Assembly: GCF_947507565.1 (NCBI RefSeq) | Contig: NC_089184.1 | Location: 1,798,001 to 1,862,000, forward strand | Reading direction: 5' to 3' | Source: Oscarella lobularis | Lineage: Eukaryota; Porifera; Homoscleromorpha; Homosclerophorida; Oscarellidae | Length of the DNA: 64,000 bases | In this document: positions 21,366 to 31,538 of the stretch, in pieces | Position numbering within the stretch: the stretch's first letter is position 1 | How the letters are laid out: every line of letters begins with the position of its first letter | The notes under the pieces: generated by a model | What the model was told of the DNA's origin: nothing | The model's input: the letters and a program-made list of their open reading frames with translations, nothing else | Database searches by the model: none | Position numbers and translations under genes: made by a program

Positions 21366-22832
21366 ATGGATCTCGCGAAGTACGCTCTCTTGGCGTTGTG
21401 CTGCGTCTTAGCTGACGAATCAGCGGCGCAGCCGAAGAACAAAGCGGCGCTCGGATTCCAAAGTTTGGCATGGGATCACAGCGTACGAACGACCGTCTCG
21501 GTCAACGGGAGTCTGCCAGCTTGGCTTCAGGGCGCGCTTTATCGCAACGGGCCCGCCAAGTGGCTCGATTCCGCATCGGCGCACTGGTTCGCCGGATTCG
21601 CTTACTTGCAAGGATTTCACTTCAACGCGACGGCGAACACGATCGACTACGCGGCCCAGTTCGTCAAATCGACGGAATACAACGCTAGCCGTCCTCGCGA
21701 AGAATCCCCGAATACTGACGTCATACACGACCGCGAAGAATCCCCGAATACTGACGTCACCATCCGACGCGTCGATTCCGACGGAAAAGCTCACCTACTC
21801 GCAAACAGCGCTAACATACAATCCAATGAATTCGATTATCTGACACTGGACACAATCGAAGCGCCCTTTCCCTTCGACGACGACTACGGCTCGTATTTTG
21901 CACCGTCTCACGCGCAGACAGACCCTAGTGGCAATATCGTTCACTTTGCCTACTTCTACTCTCCAACGACACACTACGAGATCTACGAAATACCCTATGG
22001 GACGAGCACGAGACAATTCAAAGGCCAGGTGCAAATCTCCCAGCCAAACAAGCCTCCGCCGTTCGAGCACAGCTTAGCCTTGACCGAACACTACGTCATA
22101 TTAGCCGAAATTCCAGCGCGAACGGCACCGGGACCATTTCGAAATTATACGTTCAATTCATCCACAGATACGATATGGAGAGTGGTCAGTCGCGAGACGG
22201 GACTCCAAGTGGCCGAATTCGCCAGCGATTCCTTCTTCTTCTTTCACCACGTGAACGCGTACGAAAACGAGACCGACATCGTCGTCGATCTGGTGCTCTT
22301 TCGCAATATGGACCTTCTCTATGACACCTATCTGGATGTCATACTGAACCATCCGGATAAACTGCGTGCGAGTGCGTGTCAGTCGAAGCTCGTGCGATTT
22401 GTATTGCCTATGGGAAAGACGGCTGCTAGAGTGCAAGGACGTCAACTGACTTCGCTACAGTGTCTAGAGCTGCCTACTATTCATTATGCTAAGCTCAACA
22501 CGCGTCCTTATCGCTATGTATACGCTATCGGCTTTCGCAGTGCCCAAACGTCGGATATGTTCGATCAGTTGGCAAAAATCGACGTCACGACGGGCGAGTA
22601 TGTGACGTGGCACGAAGACGAGTGCTACCCCGGTGAACCGATCTTCGTGCCGTCGCCCGAGGAGAAGTCGGAGGACGACGGCGTCATATTGTCACTGGTT
22701 TTGGACGTACGACGCAAATCCTCTTTCCTTCTAATATTGGATGCCAAGTCGTTTGGTCTGATTGCGAAAGCTGATTTGGCACCATACTATGCTCCCTTCG
22801 GATTTCACGGGAGACAGTATAGTGACCTCTAA
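21366..22832 (+). CDS. Carotenoid cleavage oxygenase (BCO/RPE65 family), probably secreted
   Basis: Intronless ORF. I prefer the ATG at 21366 because it gives a signal-peptide-like start (MDLAKYALLALCCVLA); another ATG lies at 21297. Family blocks are NGPAKWLD, HWFAGFAYLQGF, PSHAQTDPSGN (first iron His), FEHSLALTEHYV (second), FFHHVNAYEN (third) and FGFHGRQY at the end (fourth). All four iron-binding histidines are therefore present and the enzyme should be active on a carotenoid/apocarotenoid double bond. Animal BCO enzymes are normally cytosolic and have introns, so a signal peptide and a single exon are unusual. Between the first blocks sits an in-frame duplication, EESPNTDV twice, 12 residues apart. 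Substrate cannot be told from sequence. Confidence 0.88.
   Translation: MDLAKYALLALCCVLADESAAQPKNKAALGFQSLAWDHSVRTTVSVNGSLPAWLQGALYRNGPAKWLDSASAHWFAGFAYLQGFHFNATANTIDYAAQFVKSTEYNASRPREESPNTDVIHDREESPNTDVTIRRVDSDGKAHLLANSANIQSNEFDYLTLDTIEAPFPFDDDYGSYFAPSHAQTDPSGNIVHFAYFYSPTTHYEIYEIPYGTSTRQFKGQVQISQPNKPPPFEHSLALTEHYVILAEIPARTAPGPFRNYTFNSSTDTIWRVVSRETGLQVAEFASDSFFFFHHVNAYENETDIVVDLVLFRNMDLLYDTYLDVILNHPDKLRASACQSKLVRFVLPMGKTAARVQGRQLTSLQCLELPTIHYAKLNTRPYRYVYAIGFRSAQTSDMFDQLAKIDVTTGEYVTWHEDECYPGEPIFVPSPEEKSEDDGVILSLVLDVRRKSSFLLILDAKSFGLIAKADLAPYYAPFGFHGRQYSDL
21696..21759 (+). repeat. In-frame direct repeat in the carotenoid oxygenase gene
   Basis: A 28-nt sequence beginning CGCGAAGAATCCCCGAATAC occurs at 21696 and 21732 without mismatch, a 36-nt period (12 codons). 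It inserts a second REESPNTDV into a surface-loop position of the protein. The identity of the copies indicates a recent event. Confidence 0.9.
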
Positions 22833-23018
22833 ACTAAGGCTCTGTCCTATCATTTGTTGTGTTTTGGACACAGCTGCTAGTTTAGTTGACTTCTAAACAC
22901 TTTCGATGCTTACACTAACGCGCAAGGTATCGCCTGACTCCACGTATCATATATTAGCACGCGCTTATCCCCCCTCAAAAATAGTACACGGTTCGAGTTT
23001 CCTCTCGCGGGGTCCCTC

Positions 23019-23276
23019 TCACTTGGGAAACTCGAATTTGGGAAATTCGGACAAGTTTCCACCACCGTATAGCCTATTGAGCTTCTCTCTTTCACTGGCG
23101 ACGTGCGCTTCCACTTCGGGCGTCGCGTCGACCAATTTCCCGGGCGCTTTCTTCGCCTTCGCCTGATAGTCGCGAATTTTTATTAAGAAGAGCTTCTGAA
23201 CGGGATCCATGTCCTTTTCGGCGGCGCGAAAGAGCGTCGCGACGGAGAAACGGCGAGTCCAAAACAACGACGCCAT
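23019..23276 (-). CDS. ATP5PF: ATP synthase-coupling factor 6, mitochondrial
   Basis: Short protein of about 85 residues with start MASLFWTRRFSVATLFRAA (mitochondrial presequence, Arg-rich, no acidic residues). The family core follows: MDPVQKLFLIKIRDYQAK (human LDPIQKLFVDKIREYKSK), PGKLVDATPE, EREKLNRLYG and FPKFEFPK (human FPTFKFE). It is the F6 subunit of the peripheral stalk linking F1 and Fo. No intron is seen. An upstream in-frame ATG would add residues that do not look like a presequence, so the downstream ATG is chosen. Confidence 0.92.
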   Translation of the reverse strand: MASLFWTRRFSVATLFRAAEKDMDPVQKLFLIKIRDYQAKAKKAPGKLVDATPEVEAHVASEREKLNRLYGGGNLSEFPKFEFPK

Positions 23277-23405
23277 CTTGAGAAGACGACTTAACAGTCC
23301 CGGATGTGCATACAGCGAGCCTTGATTACTATAGTGCACGCAAAAACATATACGTTGAATATACGTAGCGCCAGTAGTCTGGATTTTTACTCTAAATTCT
23401 TTCGT

Positions 23406-26400
23406 TCAGCATACCAATTCACTTGTTAGACTATGGTCACCACCACTGCCTGGTGACTGAGAGTGACTTGGGGGTGGGGGTGATAGATCTGCTTCCTTTT
23501 CCTTTCCATCAAACGTCTTGAGATCAATATCATTTCCCTGTTCTATTTCATTTTCCGGTTCACTGCGCCTATTCGTGTACTGATAAGGTGCTGGACCGAC
23601 AAGGCTCAGTACGACGGGAAGAAAGCCGAGACTGTGAAACAAGCCACAGACGACTACGAGGAAAAACACCTACGAGGAATCATTAGTACATCAAAAAAAT
23701 ACATCATAGACTAGAACCTTAAAAAACGTCGTAAAGACGTATGATCCAGAGCCAGCTAATAGGACAAAGGCGAGAAAAGTACTGAAGCCTCCGTTCCACA
23801 CAGCTGCGCCAATGACGTGTAGAGTGTGTATCATCCTCTCTATCCCGCCAAGAAAGAATCAATATAAAGAGGTGCGCGTAAGCATAGACGTGTGCCAGAC
23901 CGTCTCTTGTCTTTGCATCGGCGTTGGGAATCAGAAAAGTGTGAGTCATGTGAGCCGAGTAGTCGACAGCGAGACCAATCGCTAGAACCAAAACGACCGT
24001 CGTCACCGTATCAACTGTAAGGCCCCAGAAATGCATCAGTCCAGCAACATCAACCTGAAAGAAACGATATCCATCAAAGGGTATATTGGACAGGCGCACT
24101 AAAATAGGAAAGCTCACCAGAGTCAAAGTCACGCAAATCAGAACGAGTATCGAGCCCCACAGATCGGCCAAGAGAAGAAGAGTGACGATGAATACGCAGA
24201 GAAGAGCGAGACCGAGATTGCGAAACAACTCTCGCCGAATCACCTAGGGAACCCCCACGCCCAATCAAAAGGACGAGTCCCATTTCCTTTGTTTCTCACT
24301 CACCAGATTGCCTTCCCAATTCAAGTAAAGTTCCGAATAGGCAAACGGCTTTTTGGGAGTCAAAATCACCGAATCCACAGATTCGCGTATGCTGACCATA
24401 GCGTCGACTTCCTCCGTCGTCGAATCGAGCCGAATATGCTCAGCAGGAATTCTTGTTGCCTAAACAGAGTCACTCGTATGCTTCCGCGTAGACGTCCAAC
24501 GCGAGCCGTACAATGATAACGCCGTTATTGTCGAAAACGACGTCCTTTACGTATGAGCGACCGCTGGAGACGTTGTAGAGGAAACTTTGAACGTCAGCAT
24601 AAAAATCTGCTGACGACGTAGCTACGGCTAGAACGAAAGATGAAATCCTTTTCAGTAACACGTTTTTTGCACTCACTTCCGTTCTTCCATTCCTGATACG
24701 CAGCATACCAACTGTCAACAGAAAACGAATCGATGTAGGGATCATTTTTCATTTTATCCTCCAATTGCACGAGCATATCTTGCTCTTCAAAGTACTTCAC
24801 ATTTCCTAAGGAGGACGACTCGAAAAAAGACCCAACAAGCAAGCGCGTCAACGCTAACCAGTATAGGCTGCAGTAGCTACCCCGCTGGACGGAAAGTACT
24901 GAACAAAAACAGAAATATTTAAAATCGCAATAATAATAATAATAATAATAATTAGGTCATCCTCATACCTTTTCCTGCGCGTCGAAGTAGTCCAGCACAT
25001 ATGAGTTGCTTGGTAGAAACCATCTGAAATCGAATTCCCTCTTCAGCTCAGTGACACCGTACACGCTCGCCCCAAACAAGCCACACGTGGCCAAAATAAC
25101 GAATACCTAAATAATGGAAATGGAGATGCGCGACTGTCTCCGTTAGTTTCCTTTTCGTACTTTCATTGGCCATTTTGTCAGAAGTCGAGCATACGAGCCT
25201 CCAATGAATTTCTTGAGCCAGCCGCTCTTGAATGGCCACCGCGGCCAGCAGCATGCCGACGGTTCATAATTAGACGGCAAAAGAATGCAGCAACAAGCGT
25301 CAAGCTTTTTATCAGCCCTAGTAGTCAAAGCGTAAGAACAATGAGTCCTATGTGCGACAGCACGTGTTATTGCCTGTATCCGTCAATAGCAAGGAAAGCC
25401 AGGAAGAAGGTGACCTGAAAAACGAAGTCCAGAAATATTCCTAGAGCGATTAATTAAAATATAATAAAAGAGGAGAGAGGGAGCGACGCGAATAGTACCA
25501 ATGCCAGCATAAACGCAAAATGACCGCAGTGCCGGAAGAACCTAAACGCAGAAAGTAACTCAACAAAAAACAAAGAGAGGATATCCGCATACCGTTGTTG
25601 AACCGACGAGAAAGGCAACCAAATCGGTAAAAGACGTGACAGTGACAGAGACGCCCTATAGAACGAAAAAATTGCCACGGTACAGTACTACATCATCGGT
25701 CCCCAACTCACCGCCTTCTTCAGCGCCTTGGCCGTTCGCTCGGACACGTGGAGCTCGCGATCCTTCGCCGACAGATTCTCCCACGCCGCCACGATGACGA
25801 ACATGTCGTCGACTCCGATTCCGATGAGCAGGAAAGGCAGCACCGAGTGAACGGGCCCGTAGAAGAGACCGAAGGCGCTGCACAAGCCGAACGAGGCGCC
25901 GATGCCGAGGCCCGCGCTGATGACGCCCGCAAAGGATAGCCACGCTTTCTGATGAAGTACGTTGCACTCGCCGAGACTGATGCAGACGTAGAATATGATT
26001 ACGGCGTAGCCGGCGGCGAGGAGTAGAAGATCGTTCTGAATCGATTTTCCGGCTTCTTCGGTGAAGCCCGATTCGGAGAAAGCGTAGGCGTCGAAGAGAG
26101 CGTTTTCTTTCAGAACGACGTCTTGGGCGGCCGATTCGAAATCAGACGCTCTCTCGTCAATCTAAATTATGCCGTCATTTAATCAGTATTTATTTATTTA
26201 TTTATTTATTTATTTATTACCAATTCGCCTGTTCTCTCATTGAGGGTCTCGTTGGCCGTGATGAAGTAGCCTATGTTGAGAGCTGTTGCTTTGGTGATGT
26301 AGCCGGCTTCGTTTCGCTCGATGCCGCCAATCCATCTGGTTATGTTTGCATCTCCTCCATTCCATGGGCTAGAAAGAAATAGTAATTAATTAATTAAGTA

Positions 26401-27254
26401 TTTCTCTACTATAATATTACTCTTGTAAATTCGGATTGTTTATCTGCGTTTGGACGTCCACTAGAGTCAGCCCGTCAATGACGGTCTTGTTGAATTTCCA
26501 CAGAGCCAGCAGACTGCTGAAGAAACACCGACGCGGAAATCGTCTACACAAGAACATTCCAGAAACGGGAAAAGAAGAGCACAAAAGAAATCGTACGTGA
26601 AACAAAAGTCGGTATACGTTTGACCATGCTCCTTATAGAAGTCCGAGTCCGGCGACGCGACGTCGAGAATCTTCACGTGAAGATCGTAAATCTGAAATTC
26701 AAAAATTGAAATCTTTGCGATATACAAACTAAGACAGCAAGGCCACAAGTAACACACACACACACACACACACACATCATAATAATATATGTAACTATAT
26801 GTAACTATAAACAAAGCTCCAACCTGGCGAAGAATCGTCGGATCGAGTACGTTTCCGTTCGCCTTCGCTTCGACGACGACCAGAAGAGCGCGCGTCGTCT
26901 CGGGAAAATTCTCCTCGACCCACACCTTGTGATCGATTGAGTCGGCGCCCGACGGAACCCAGAGCTTGTCGCTGCGACTTTCCTGTCGAAATCGTATCAT
27001 GCCGGCGAGACAGAGTGCGGCGAAGGCGAGCGATAAGCCGATCGTCCAACCGGGGTGCTTTCCGACCGTTCGTCCGAGCCTTGCGTTTGCGAACGAATGC
27101 GCATTATAATATTTGCTGCAGGTATATCTCTGACTCACTTTTCGAAGAAGGCTTCGAGGTTCGTTTCGATGAAGCCGCTCACTTTTCTCAAGCAACTGCA
27201 GTTGCAATTGCATCCAGATGAGCAACAGTCGTCCGAGGTTTCTTCTCGCGTCAT
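23406..27254 (-). CDS. Patched domain-containing protein (PTCHD/PTR-type RND membrane protein)
   Basis: Many-exon gene. Start MTREETSDD then a Cys-rich segment CNCNCSCLRK and a helix into RTVGKHPGWTIGLSLAFAAL (first membrane helix). A large extracellular domain follows (SDKLWVPSGAD, VWVEENFPETTRALLVVVEA). The sterol-sensing-domain helices include SVLPFLLIGIGVDDMFVIV, with the GxxxD motif typical of RND permeases. The second half has GLTVDTVTTVVLVLAIGLA then VDYSAHMTH, again the GLAVDYSxH motif, and ends with KVFFLVVVCGLFHSLGFLPV then LSLVGP. A hydrophilic proline-rich tail stops at 23406. Members are related to Patched, Dispatched and NPC1; this one is nearest to the PTCHD3/ptr group by eye. 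Introns hold a (TTTA)n run at 26185-26218 and an (AC)n run at 26753-26776. Confidence 0.88.
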
Positions 27255-27462
27255 TGCACGCGCTTCGGTAGTGAAGTGAAGCGTTCGTGACTTGGTACGG
27301 TCGTTATCTAGCGACGCCTGCCCGGATGCACGTGAGGAGTGTGAGGCCTCGATCACAGATCCGTGCCTCGATGAATAAATTAGATTTCGAAATAGAACAT
27401 CGCCCGTCTACTAATTTCTTAACCCATAACATTATCTCTCGACTGCTTAAAAGTATTTCATT

Positions 27463-28030
27463 TCAAGCACATTGCTCGGAATAGACTTTTGCTCTGCGGA
27501 AGACTAGTAGATGCCATTGGTCATTGGAATTTCATTAGAATGTTTACCTTAGCTGCAAGAGAAGTTGAGCTCGATCTATTTGCCCTTCAGTCCCCTTCAA
27601 AATTACAACAACAACGTCGTCTGCGCCGGGTTTTTGTTCCAGTCCGATACCGCATCCAGATGTCTCTCTGTGACCAAAACAAACTGGTTCGTGTCGCCCC
27701 ATAATTAGAATTAAAAACTACGTCAGTTTTTTGACGTTTTCACCGTTTTGTCCGAGAATGCATTCCATGACCTGTGCGTCACGCGCAATCTTAATTTGCG
27801 TTAGCCGCGAAACTGCGGATATGAGTCACCTTCACGTGAAGATTGGCACGCGTGGATAATTGACCTTCGGCTGTTGCCTCCAGTGGCGAGAAATCCAACA
27901 AAGCTATCTCTTTCGTGTACACAAATTCAACGCCGCGAGATTTATATATATGGTCATGATGTACCTTGGACTCCGATACCAGGCGGCGTTCCAGAGAAGC
28001 CACCGCGACGTCCTCTATGCCCCTGGCCAT
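27463..28030 (-). CDS. Small single-KH-domain RNA-binding protein, 116 residues
   Basis: Five short exons (27965-28030, 27865-27907, 27722-27812, 27548-27667, 27463-27493) splice in phase to 351 nt. The protein starts MARGIEDVAVASLERRL and ends AKVYSEQCA. The body is one KH domain: TQIKIARDAQVMECILGQNG, ENVKKL, then a variable loop, DDVVVILKGTEGQIDRAQLL. The GxxG loop is GQNG and the beta3-alpha3 part is typical. None of the exons is long, so no single open frame shows the gene. KH domains bind single-stranded RNA or DNA. I do not recognise a named orthologue. It lies between PTCHD and hnRNP K on the same strand. Confidence 0.7.
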
Positions 28031-28032
28031 AG

Positions 28033-28711
28033 TTGCTAACGTCTATAGAAGCAAAAGTCAATGAGAGCCTTAGCTACCCTAAGTGCCTATTTTTTAGAAA
28101 GAGGCACTGGCATAAAAAAGAGATTTTGGACTATAAGACATCACTGCATCCCTGCCATGCACTGATATCTAAATTTATGTCAACGGATCGGCTCGCAGTA
28201 ACTACAGACAGGGAAAGTACCAACATAGACATTACCTCTACTAACGCGAAAATCAAAGGCGATGAACTACATGTATGCAAACCTGAACTCATTCTTCCTG
28301 GCCTTGTGTACCTGGAGTCGCGAGGGAGATCAAAGGTGCGCGAAGAGGTGCAGAGGCGCCCGGATAAACGTTACAAAGACGGGCTCTTTCCGCACGCATA
28401 TAAGAACACATACATGTAATTAGAATTTCTCTCTTGCCTTAATTCCATCAGAAAATAAGCCTAAGAAAAATTCAGAAATATTTATTCCAGGCATCATTTG
28501 GCAGCTGCTCGCTCACAACTTCAACATCGTTCAATAGCTACAGTACGTCATCCACAGGTTGTGAGTGTCTTAGAGCATCTCAAAGAAACGATCGACTCAC
28601 TTCCTGGTCTTGCTCTACTTCGACGCCAAATATGCTCTCTTCTTCTTTTGATAGAGTCACTTTTTGTATGTTTTTCTGGCGGATTGCTTCATGCATCTAG
28701 AGCGGCCGTCG

Positions 28712-28744
<33 letters not shown>
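28033..28744 (+). other. Possible plus-strand exons of an unrecognised gene running into the gap
   Basis: Two open stretches on the plus strand (to about 28419, and about 28489-28690) contain non-random-looking sequence: PELILPGLVYLESRG in the first, and HPQVVSVLEHLKETIDSLPG then LALLRRQICSLLL in the second, preceded by a good TTTATTCCAG acceptor. They would be divergent from the KH gene at 27463-28030, and the gene would continue through the poly-C tract and the 200-N gap. No family recognised; it may be spurious. Confidence 0.25.
28714..28744 (+). repeat. Poly-C homopolymer, 31 nt, at the gap edge
   Basis: An unbroken C run ends exactly at the first N, so sequencing or assembly failed at the homopolymer and its true length is unknown. 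Confidence 0.9.
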
Positions 28745-28944
28745 NNNNNNNNNNNNNNNNNNNNNNNNNNNNNNNNNNNNNNNNNNNNNNNNNNNNNNNN
28801 NNNNNNNNNNNNNNNNNNNNNNNNNNNNNNNNNNNNNNNNNNNNNNNNNNNNNNNNNNNNNNNNNNNNNNNNNNNNNNNNNNNNNNNNNNNNNNNNNNNN
28901 NNNNNNNNNNNNNNNNNNNNNNNNNNNNNNNNNNNNNNNNNNNN
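28745..28944. other. Assembly gap (200 N)
   Basis: Exactly 200 N, a conventional placeholder size; the real length is unknown. It lies beyond the 3' end of hnRNP K. Confidence 0.99.
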
Positions 28945-29004
28945 AGCAGCTCGAACGCTAGAAACAGGTCGTGGCAGGTGACGTCAGTAAACTCTTTCAA
29001 ATTC

Positions 29005-31423
29005 TCACTTCGTCTGCATGATACGCTGAGCGACGACAATTGATTCCGGCGTGCCGGTAATGGTGATGATCCTATCGTTCAAATCGTCTTTGGATGGATC
29101 CATTTTGATGCCACAGTTTGATTGTTGCCTAGGAACGTGCGAGGACTGCAAAACAGGAGGGAGAAAAAGACGGACGGACTAGTGTTACCTCGTCTGCCTA
29201 ATTCTCTCGCCACCTCTTCCAATGATGGCACCAGCAAGCTAAAACACTCAAAAATAAAGGAAATGATTTGTCATTGATTACGCAAAGCAAACCTCATTGG
29301 GTATCGTCACTTGTTGCGTCGTCACTCCAGGCCCAGTGGGAACAAAGTCTGTTAAGAACAAAGAAACGTTTGTACATAACACGACGCTAAGAGCTCCGCA
29401 ACAGACCAGGTCCAAATCCAGAATAGGCTTGACGTGGCATGGGCGGCTGAAGAAAAGAAACGACTAAACGCCCGAGAAAAGAAAACGAATCTTTCAACGT
29501 ACCGGCATGCCGTGGGCACCGCCGGGAGGCTTTCGATGGGGAGGCATTCCAGGCGGACCATCATGAGGCGGTTGATCGCGGTAGAGATGATCGTCAAAGG
29601 GAGCGCGACCGTGCAGCGGCGGTCCAGGCGGCGGCGGCGGTGCAAACTGATGATGATGATGGTGATGATGTGGCGGCAGCGGCGGCGGTCCGCCCATGTC
29701 GGGACCGTGGTGGTGGTGCGGCGGTGGCATGTGAGGCGGAGGGTAGTCGTAGTCAAAGTATTCTGGATAAGGAGCGGGACCGTCCATGATCACGCCGGGC
29801 TGGTAGTACATCGTTTCGACTCTCGCTGGCGACTATACGAGAACGAATAAACGAAATAGACAAATATTTAAATTATGCTAGCTTACCTCCTGAAGGATTA
29901 GAATTATTCTTTGGATTCCGGCTATGATTTGGGGAAGGGCTCCTGTATGCATTATTTCTGATAAACGATTTTTCAATTCAAAGCCTGTTATTCTTACCTT
30001 GCAAATTGACAAGTCTCTCGGTCGATCCCGGCATGGGATCGGAGAAGACTTTAATAAAGGCACCGGTTTTCTATCAGAGACAGGTTGGAAACTGGCATTC
30101 TGTCCCAGTCTTCTCAAACCTCTCGCAGTTCATTGATTCTGAAGCCGGCACGTCCAATGACGCTTCCCACTTGGTCTTGAGGCACGAGAAGCTGAACCTC
30201 GTGTTTACCGGTCCCGTCGCGTCGATCCTTCGGCGCGCGCGGCAGAAAAAATTAAATGAAGATATATAAATTTAATTAAATTTTGATACCGGCATCTCGA
30301 GCTTGGGTATGATTTCTCCCATGATATCAAGCACGACTTTGCTCTCGTTGTGAGCCACAGTGAGAATTCTACAAAACGAAAGACGAGAAGTTTCAATTAG
30401 TGAGGATCTGCAATCCAATTCGACGTCAATCTCATCAGCTAGCTACTCAGTACTGTAACTAATCTATAAGAGATCACCACCCTATTTATAAATTGCAGTC
30501 CTATTTATCAGGTCTCACGTACCGCTCCGGCGCACCGTAGGAGTCAGGGAGGTTAACGTGGGCCTTGTACTTCGCAAACAGGGAAGAGAAGAAGAGGGGC
30601 GGAAAGAGAGAGACAGGAATTTGCGTCAGAGACCAAGCCGGGCAGAGGGATCACAAAATCCGAGGAGGAGGAGGAGGAGGAAAGAGATAGAGAGAGAGGA
30701 GAAAAAAAAAAGAAATATGGTTAGGGATCCCACCACCACCACACGACAACCGCCACATCAGGAGGAGAGAGGTGACTATAAAATCGGCGCGCATCACATG
30801 GGATACACCTCGGACCCCCAGCTAACCTGCTCTCGCATTCTCTTAATATTCTGACCGCCCTAAAAATCGCCCCGGAATACAGAAATCTAAGCCAAGGCAC
30901 ATATGTATCTAAAGACCTTTCCTATGATTCCACCGCCGTCCTATAATGTGAGATACAGTACGACTACTACTACTACAACGTCGATGAATCTTACGCGGCT
31001 GTTGATGAGAAAGCGCAAGTAGACTTCACCGCTTTGCGGATAGCGAAACTCCTCGCGACGCTTCGGCGGGGGGCCGCCGCCGCCTCCATGAGGACGACGT
31101 CGATCTGTGCACATCCCGGACCCCTTATTCCCTCCGTGGACGTTCTCTTTTCGCTTTTTACCTCCCGGGGGGCCCCAGCGACTCTGCTTGTCTCCGAAAT
31201 TGCGGGGCGGCGGTCGTTGCTGAAGCGGCGACAGTGTCGCTGGAGGCTGCTGATGCGGTTGTGGTTGCGGCAGCGGGAGCGGATTGTGCGACGTCGAAAC
31301 GTTTACGTCGCGCAGGTCTTGTCTGAGTGGTGCGACGGGTCCCCCTTGGGGAACCTGATCGAGCAGGGCCGGCGGTCGATCTGTTGATGGATGTGCGTCG
31401 GGTTGTGGCGGCTGATAGCTCAT
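29005..31423 (-). CDS. HNRNPK: hnRNP K-like protein with three KH domains
   Basis: Start MSYQPPQPDAHPSTDR, a Pro/Gln-rich N-terminus, then KH1 (VYLRFLINSRDGGGIIGKGG over a splice site, QNIKRMREQ, YKAHVNLPDSYGAPERIL). KH2 follows (HEVQLLVPQDQVGSVIGRAG, FRINELRE, GAFIKVFSDPMPGSTERLV). A long low-complexity linker rich in Pro, His, Gly and Tyr (PHHHHGPDMGGPP) corresponds to the RGG/Pro-rich region of human hnRNP K. KH3 comes last: TTQQVTIPNE, LAGAIIGRGGERIRQTR, SNCGIKMDPSKDD, RIITITGTPESIV. The stop is at 29005. All three GxxG loops are intact (GKGG, GRAG, GRGG). hnRNP K binds C-rich RNA and DNA in nucleus and cytoplasm and acts in transcription, splicing and translation. The His-rich linker is an odd local feature. 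Confidence 0.92.
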
Positions 31424-31538
31424 GATTGGGCGCAAGAGAACGAAGAATTTCCTAAACGCGTGCTTACAATTGCCCGGATGCGACTCCGCCAAATAACTCT
31501 TCTTTACAAAAAAAATTAGTTATTAATGAACACTGAAA

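Noticed and set aside
29434-29850. Arg/Met-rich plus-strand frame opposite the hnRNP K linker
   Set aside because: Shadow of the His/Pro/Gly-rich low-complexity exon of hnRNP K on the minus strand.
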